Of a DNA stretch of 8,997 bases, positions 7,442 to 8,997 are shown piece after piece (the first letter of the stretch is position 1; the number at the start of each line of letters is the position of its first letter). Where the stretch lies: the NCBI GenBank assembly GCA_002382645.1, contig DFYP01000063.1:2623-11619 (forward strand), read 5' to 3'. Origin of the DNA: Desulfovibrio sp. UBA4079 (GTDB lineage Bacteria; Desulfobacterota; Desulfovibrionia; Desulfovibrionales; Desulfovibrionaceae). The translations under genes were made by a program, and so were the position numbers. The notes under the pieces were generated by a model. It was not told the DNA's origin, did not search any database, and saw only the letters and a list, made by a program, of their open reading frames with translations.

Positions 7442-8581
7442 TCAGCGGCAGAGACGCCGCAGGCAGGACGCCACAATGTCGATCTCCTCCTGGCCCATTC
7501 CGATCCAGAAGGGCAGACTGATGGTCCGGTCGCCGATCTCCTCGGCCCTGGGGAAGTCGCCTGGCGCATGGCCCAGCTCGCGGCGCAGGTACTGCAGCAG
7601 GTGGATGGCGCGGTAGTTCACGGCCACCCCGATGCCCTGGCCGGACAGGGCATCGAGGACGTGGTCGCGTCGGTCGGCGTCCACCAGCACGGTGAAAAGG
7701 TGGAAGGCGCTCTTGGTGTTCCCGGGAATCCCGGTGAGTCGGACGCCCGGCACTCCCTCCAGGGTCGCGGCGTAGAGCGCGTACAGATCGGCCCGGCGCT
7801 GCCAGCGTTCCTCGATCCGGGGCAGCTGCGGCAGGAGGATGGAGGCGTGGATGTTGTCCATGTTGTACTTCCAGCCGCACTCCAGCATGTCCCAATGGCG
7901 GTAGGCCCCGTGATAGCGGTCTGCGGCCTCCTTGCTCATGCCGTGCTGCCGCAGCAGGCGGACCTGTGCGGCCAGGGCCTTGTCCCGGCAGGACAGGGCG
8001 CCGCCCTCGCCGGAGGTGAGATTCTTGGTGGCGTAGAAGCTGTAGCAGGCCGCATCGGAGAGTTCGCCGGGCCGGACGCCGTCGCGCACGCCTTCCACGC
8101 AGTGGGCGCAGTCCTCGATGATCTTCAAGTCGTGGGCGTCGGCGATGGCCCGCAGGCGGCGCATGTCGCACATGCTCCCGTAGAGATGCACCGGGAGGAT
8201 GGCCTTGGTGGCCGGAGTGACGGCCGCGGCCACGGCCTCGGGGGCCAGCAGGCCGGTGTCCGGTTCTACGTCCGCGAAGACCGGGCGCGCGCCGGTGTGC
8301 AGGATGGCCGTGGCCGTGGCGATGAAGGTCATGGGCGTGGTGACGACCTCGTCCCCGGGGCCGATGTTCAGGGCCAGCAAGGCCAAGTGCAGGGCCGCGG
8401 TGCAGGAGTTGAGCCCCACGGAGTAGGGCAGGCCCGTGTATCGGGAGAATTCGGCCTCGAACCGGGCGACCTGGTCTCCCGTGGTCAGGAAGAGCCCCTG
8501 CAGGCAGCGCAGGACGCTTTTCTGCTCCTCTTCGCCCAGATGGTGGCGGTAGAAATCGATCTTCGCGGTCCGGTCAGCCAT
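7442..8581 (-). CDS. DegT/DnrJ/EryC1/StrS family PLP-dependent sugar aminotransferase
   Basis: The 379-residue protein is full length for the family. PLP-site landmarks are in order: the phosphate-contacting region near NSCTAAL (58-64), the FIATATAILHTGARPVFADVE stretch (86-106), EDCAH (156-160) with Asp157 for the pyridine nitrogen, and SFYATKN (181-187) with Lys186 as the Schiff-base lysine, followed by GEGG. These enzymes transfer an amino group, usually from glutamate, to a keto group on a nucleotide sugar in the cytoplasm. They make amino sugars for O-antigens, capsules or glycosylated flagellins. It looks generally ArnB/PseC-like, but the exact sugar cannot be inferred. The frame is open further upstream to 8974, where it only shadows the methyltransferase. 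The ATG at 8581 is chosen because family N-terminal homology begins there and GGGAG lies four bases upstream, a short but usable spacing. Confidence 0.95.
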   Translation of the reverse strand: MADRTAKIDFYRHHLGEEEQKSVLRCLQGLFLTTGDQVARFEAEFSRYTGLPYSVGLNSCTAALHLALLALNIGPGDEVVTTPMTFIATATAILHTGARPVFADVEPDTGLLAPEAVAAAVTPATKAILPVHLYGSMCDMRRLRAIADAHDLKIIEDCAHCVEGVRDGVRPGELSDAACYSFYATKNLTSGEGGALSCRDKALAAQVRLLRQHGMSKEAADRYHGAYRHWDMLECGWKYNMDNIHASILLPQLPRIEERWQRRADLYALYAATLEGVPGVRLTGIPGNTKSAFHLFTVLVDADRRDHVLDALSGQGIGVAVNYRAIHLLQYLRRELGHAPGDFPRAEEIGDRTISLPFWIGMGQEEIDIVASCLRRLCR

Positions 8582-8607
8582 GTCTCTCCCAAACGGCCCG
8601 GAGGGGG

Positions 8608-8997
8608 CTAGCGCCCGCCCTGTTCCGGTTGCCGGCATTCCATGATGATGTGGGTGTAGGGCAGGCGCAGGAGATCGTGCCGGATGGAGTGCTCCACCAC
8701 GGGGAAGGCCGTGCGGGCCAGGGCCCTGAAACCCGGCGGGCGCTGCCTGACCGTGGACTCCTGCCTCGTGCCGGGCCAGCATCCCGTGGCCCGCCTGCTC
8801 ATCGCCCTGGACCGGGGCCGGAACCCGCGCACCGCCGAGGGCTTCACGGCCCTGGCGGCAAGGGCGAAGAAGCGCTCTGCCGGCTCCTGGTCCAGATGGT
8901 GCAGGAATCCCATGCCGAGGACCAGGTCGAAGTCCCGGAGGGCCTCGGTGGCGGCATCCTCCATTGCGCTGCATTGGAACGACGCCCGGCTGCCGTA
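8608..8997 (-). CDS. Class I SAM methyltransferase, 5' end off the window, interior segment inverted
   Basis: The frame enters at the window edge and ends at TAG (8610-8608), giving 129 residues of C-terminal sequence. The upstream part, with FDLVLGMGFLHHLDQEPAERFF, is the typical strand-4 and post-strand region of class I methyltransferases. The end, with AFPVVEHSIRHDLLRLPYTHIIMEC, is a familiar C-terminal block. Between them the residues are Arg/Ser/Pro-rich and unlike any methyltransferase. The missing blocks, including LKPGGRCLTVDSC and ALDRGRNPRTAEGF, are encoded on the opposite strand of 8717-8856. As written the protein should lack the strand-5 region and is probably inactive, yet the frame remains open. 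It lies 26 nt upstream of the aminotransferase and probably belongs to the same operon, where it could methylate a sugar or glycan. The substrate is unknown. Confidence 0.85.
   Translation of the reverse strand, partial: YGSRASFQCSAMEDAATEALRDFDLVLGMGFLHHLDQEPAERFFALAARAVKPSAVRGFRPRSRAMSRRATGCWPGTRQESTVRQRPPGFRALARTAFPVVEHSIRHDLLRLPYTHIIMECRQPEQGGR
8717..8734 (+). repeat. Left arm of 18-bp inverted repeat
   Basis: GCCAGGGCCCTGAAACCC is the reverse complement of the right arm (8839-8856) at 16 of 18 positions, with nine consecutive matches at the outer end. It forms the left border of the inverted methyltransferase segment. Confidence 0.8.
8839..8856 (-). repeat. Right arm of 18-bp inverted repeat
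   Basis: GGGCTTCACGGCCCTGGC on the plus strand pairs with 8717-8734 except at two positions. The arms are built partly from common Ala-Leu-Ala codon words, so they could have arisen as ordinary coding sequence that happened to be complementary. Confidence 0.8.

Larger units (their letters stand above)
8717..8856. other. Inverted, possibly invertible, segment inside the methyltransferase gene
   Basis: The plus strand here reads ARALKPGGRCLTVDSC, then LVPGQHPVARLLIALDRGRN and PRTAEGFTALA. This is the central part of the methyltransferase whose flanks lie on the minus strand. Swapping the orientation between the bordering repeats joins FFALAARA to LKPGGR on one side and EGFTALA to RTAFPVV on the other, in frame at both junctions (checked codon by codon). 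The interior between repeat arms is 104 bp. No recombinase gene is present in the window. A switchable element, a fixed micro-inversion and an assembly error all remain possible. Confidence 0.75.

Noticed and set aside
7004..8611. Very long plus-strand open frame antisense to the membrane protein and aminotransferase
   Set aside because: It is a Gln/Gly/Glu/Val-rich shadow of two well-supported minus-strand genes, as expected in high-GC DNA. The same applies to plus-strand frames at 5798-6940 and 3177-4196.

Overview
The window reads as part of a surface-polysaccharide (O-antigen, capsule or exopolysaccharide type) locus of a high-GC Gram-negative bacterium. Most genes are about 65-70% GC by eye and rich in Ala, Leu, Arg and Gly, and a signal-peptide-bearing HlyD-type periplasmic protein implies two membranes. 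The gene mix would suit a Desulfovibrio-like sulfate reducer, but nothing here proves the taxon. No rRNA, tRNA, CRISPR array, transposase or recombinase is visible.

Layout: almost everything is on the minus strand, so it reads from right to left. At the right edge is the C-terminal part of a class I SAM methyltransferase (8997-8608, running off the window). It is followed after 26 nt by a complete DegT/DnrJ/EryC1/StrS sugar aminotransferase (8581-7442), then after 24 nt by a polytopic GT-C-like membrane protein (7417-6014). These three look like one operon. A 343-nt stretch without a convincing gene follows; it contains a perfect 14-bp inverted repeat. Next is a strikingly AT-rich radical SAM/SPASM-type gene (5670-4216), probably acquired from elsewhere, then a second gene-poor stretch of 268 nt and a family 2 glycosyltransferase (3947-2994). 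The only plus-strand gene is a sulfotransferase-like protein (1921-2976), convergent with the glycosyltransferase. It is divergent from a minus-strand pair at the left edge: an HlyD/membrane-fusion-type periplasmic protein (1751-840), coupled by a 4-nt ATGA overlap to another GT-C-like membrane protein (843-1, running off the window).

Working model (inference): the aminotransferase and methyltransferase make or decorate an amino sugar, the family 2 and GT-C-like enzymes transfer sugars in the cytoplasm and at the membrane, the sulfotransferase-like protein may decorate the glycan, and the HlyD-like protein assists export or a membrane-bound polymerase. The radical SAM enzyme's substrate cannot be read from the sequence.

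The most interesting signal is inside the methyltransferase. A segment of about 140 bp (8717-8856) is in the opposite orientation to the rest of the gene. It is bounded by 18-bp inverted repeats matching at 16 of 18 positions. Conserved methyltransferase motifs missing from the minus-strand frame are found, in order, on the plus strand of this segment. Flipping it back in silico restores a continuous in-frame methyltransferase, and the frame is also open as written. This is either an intragenic invertible element, a fixed micro-inversion, or an assembly artefact.
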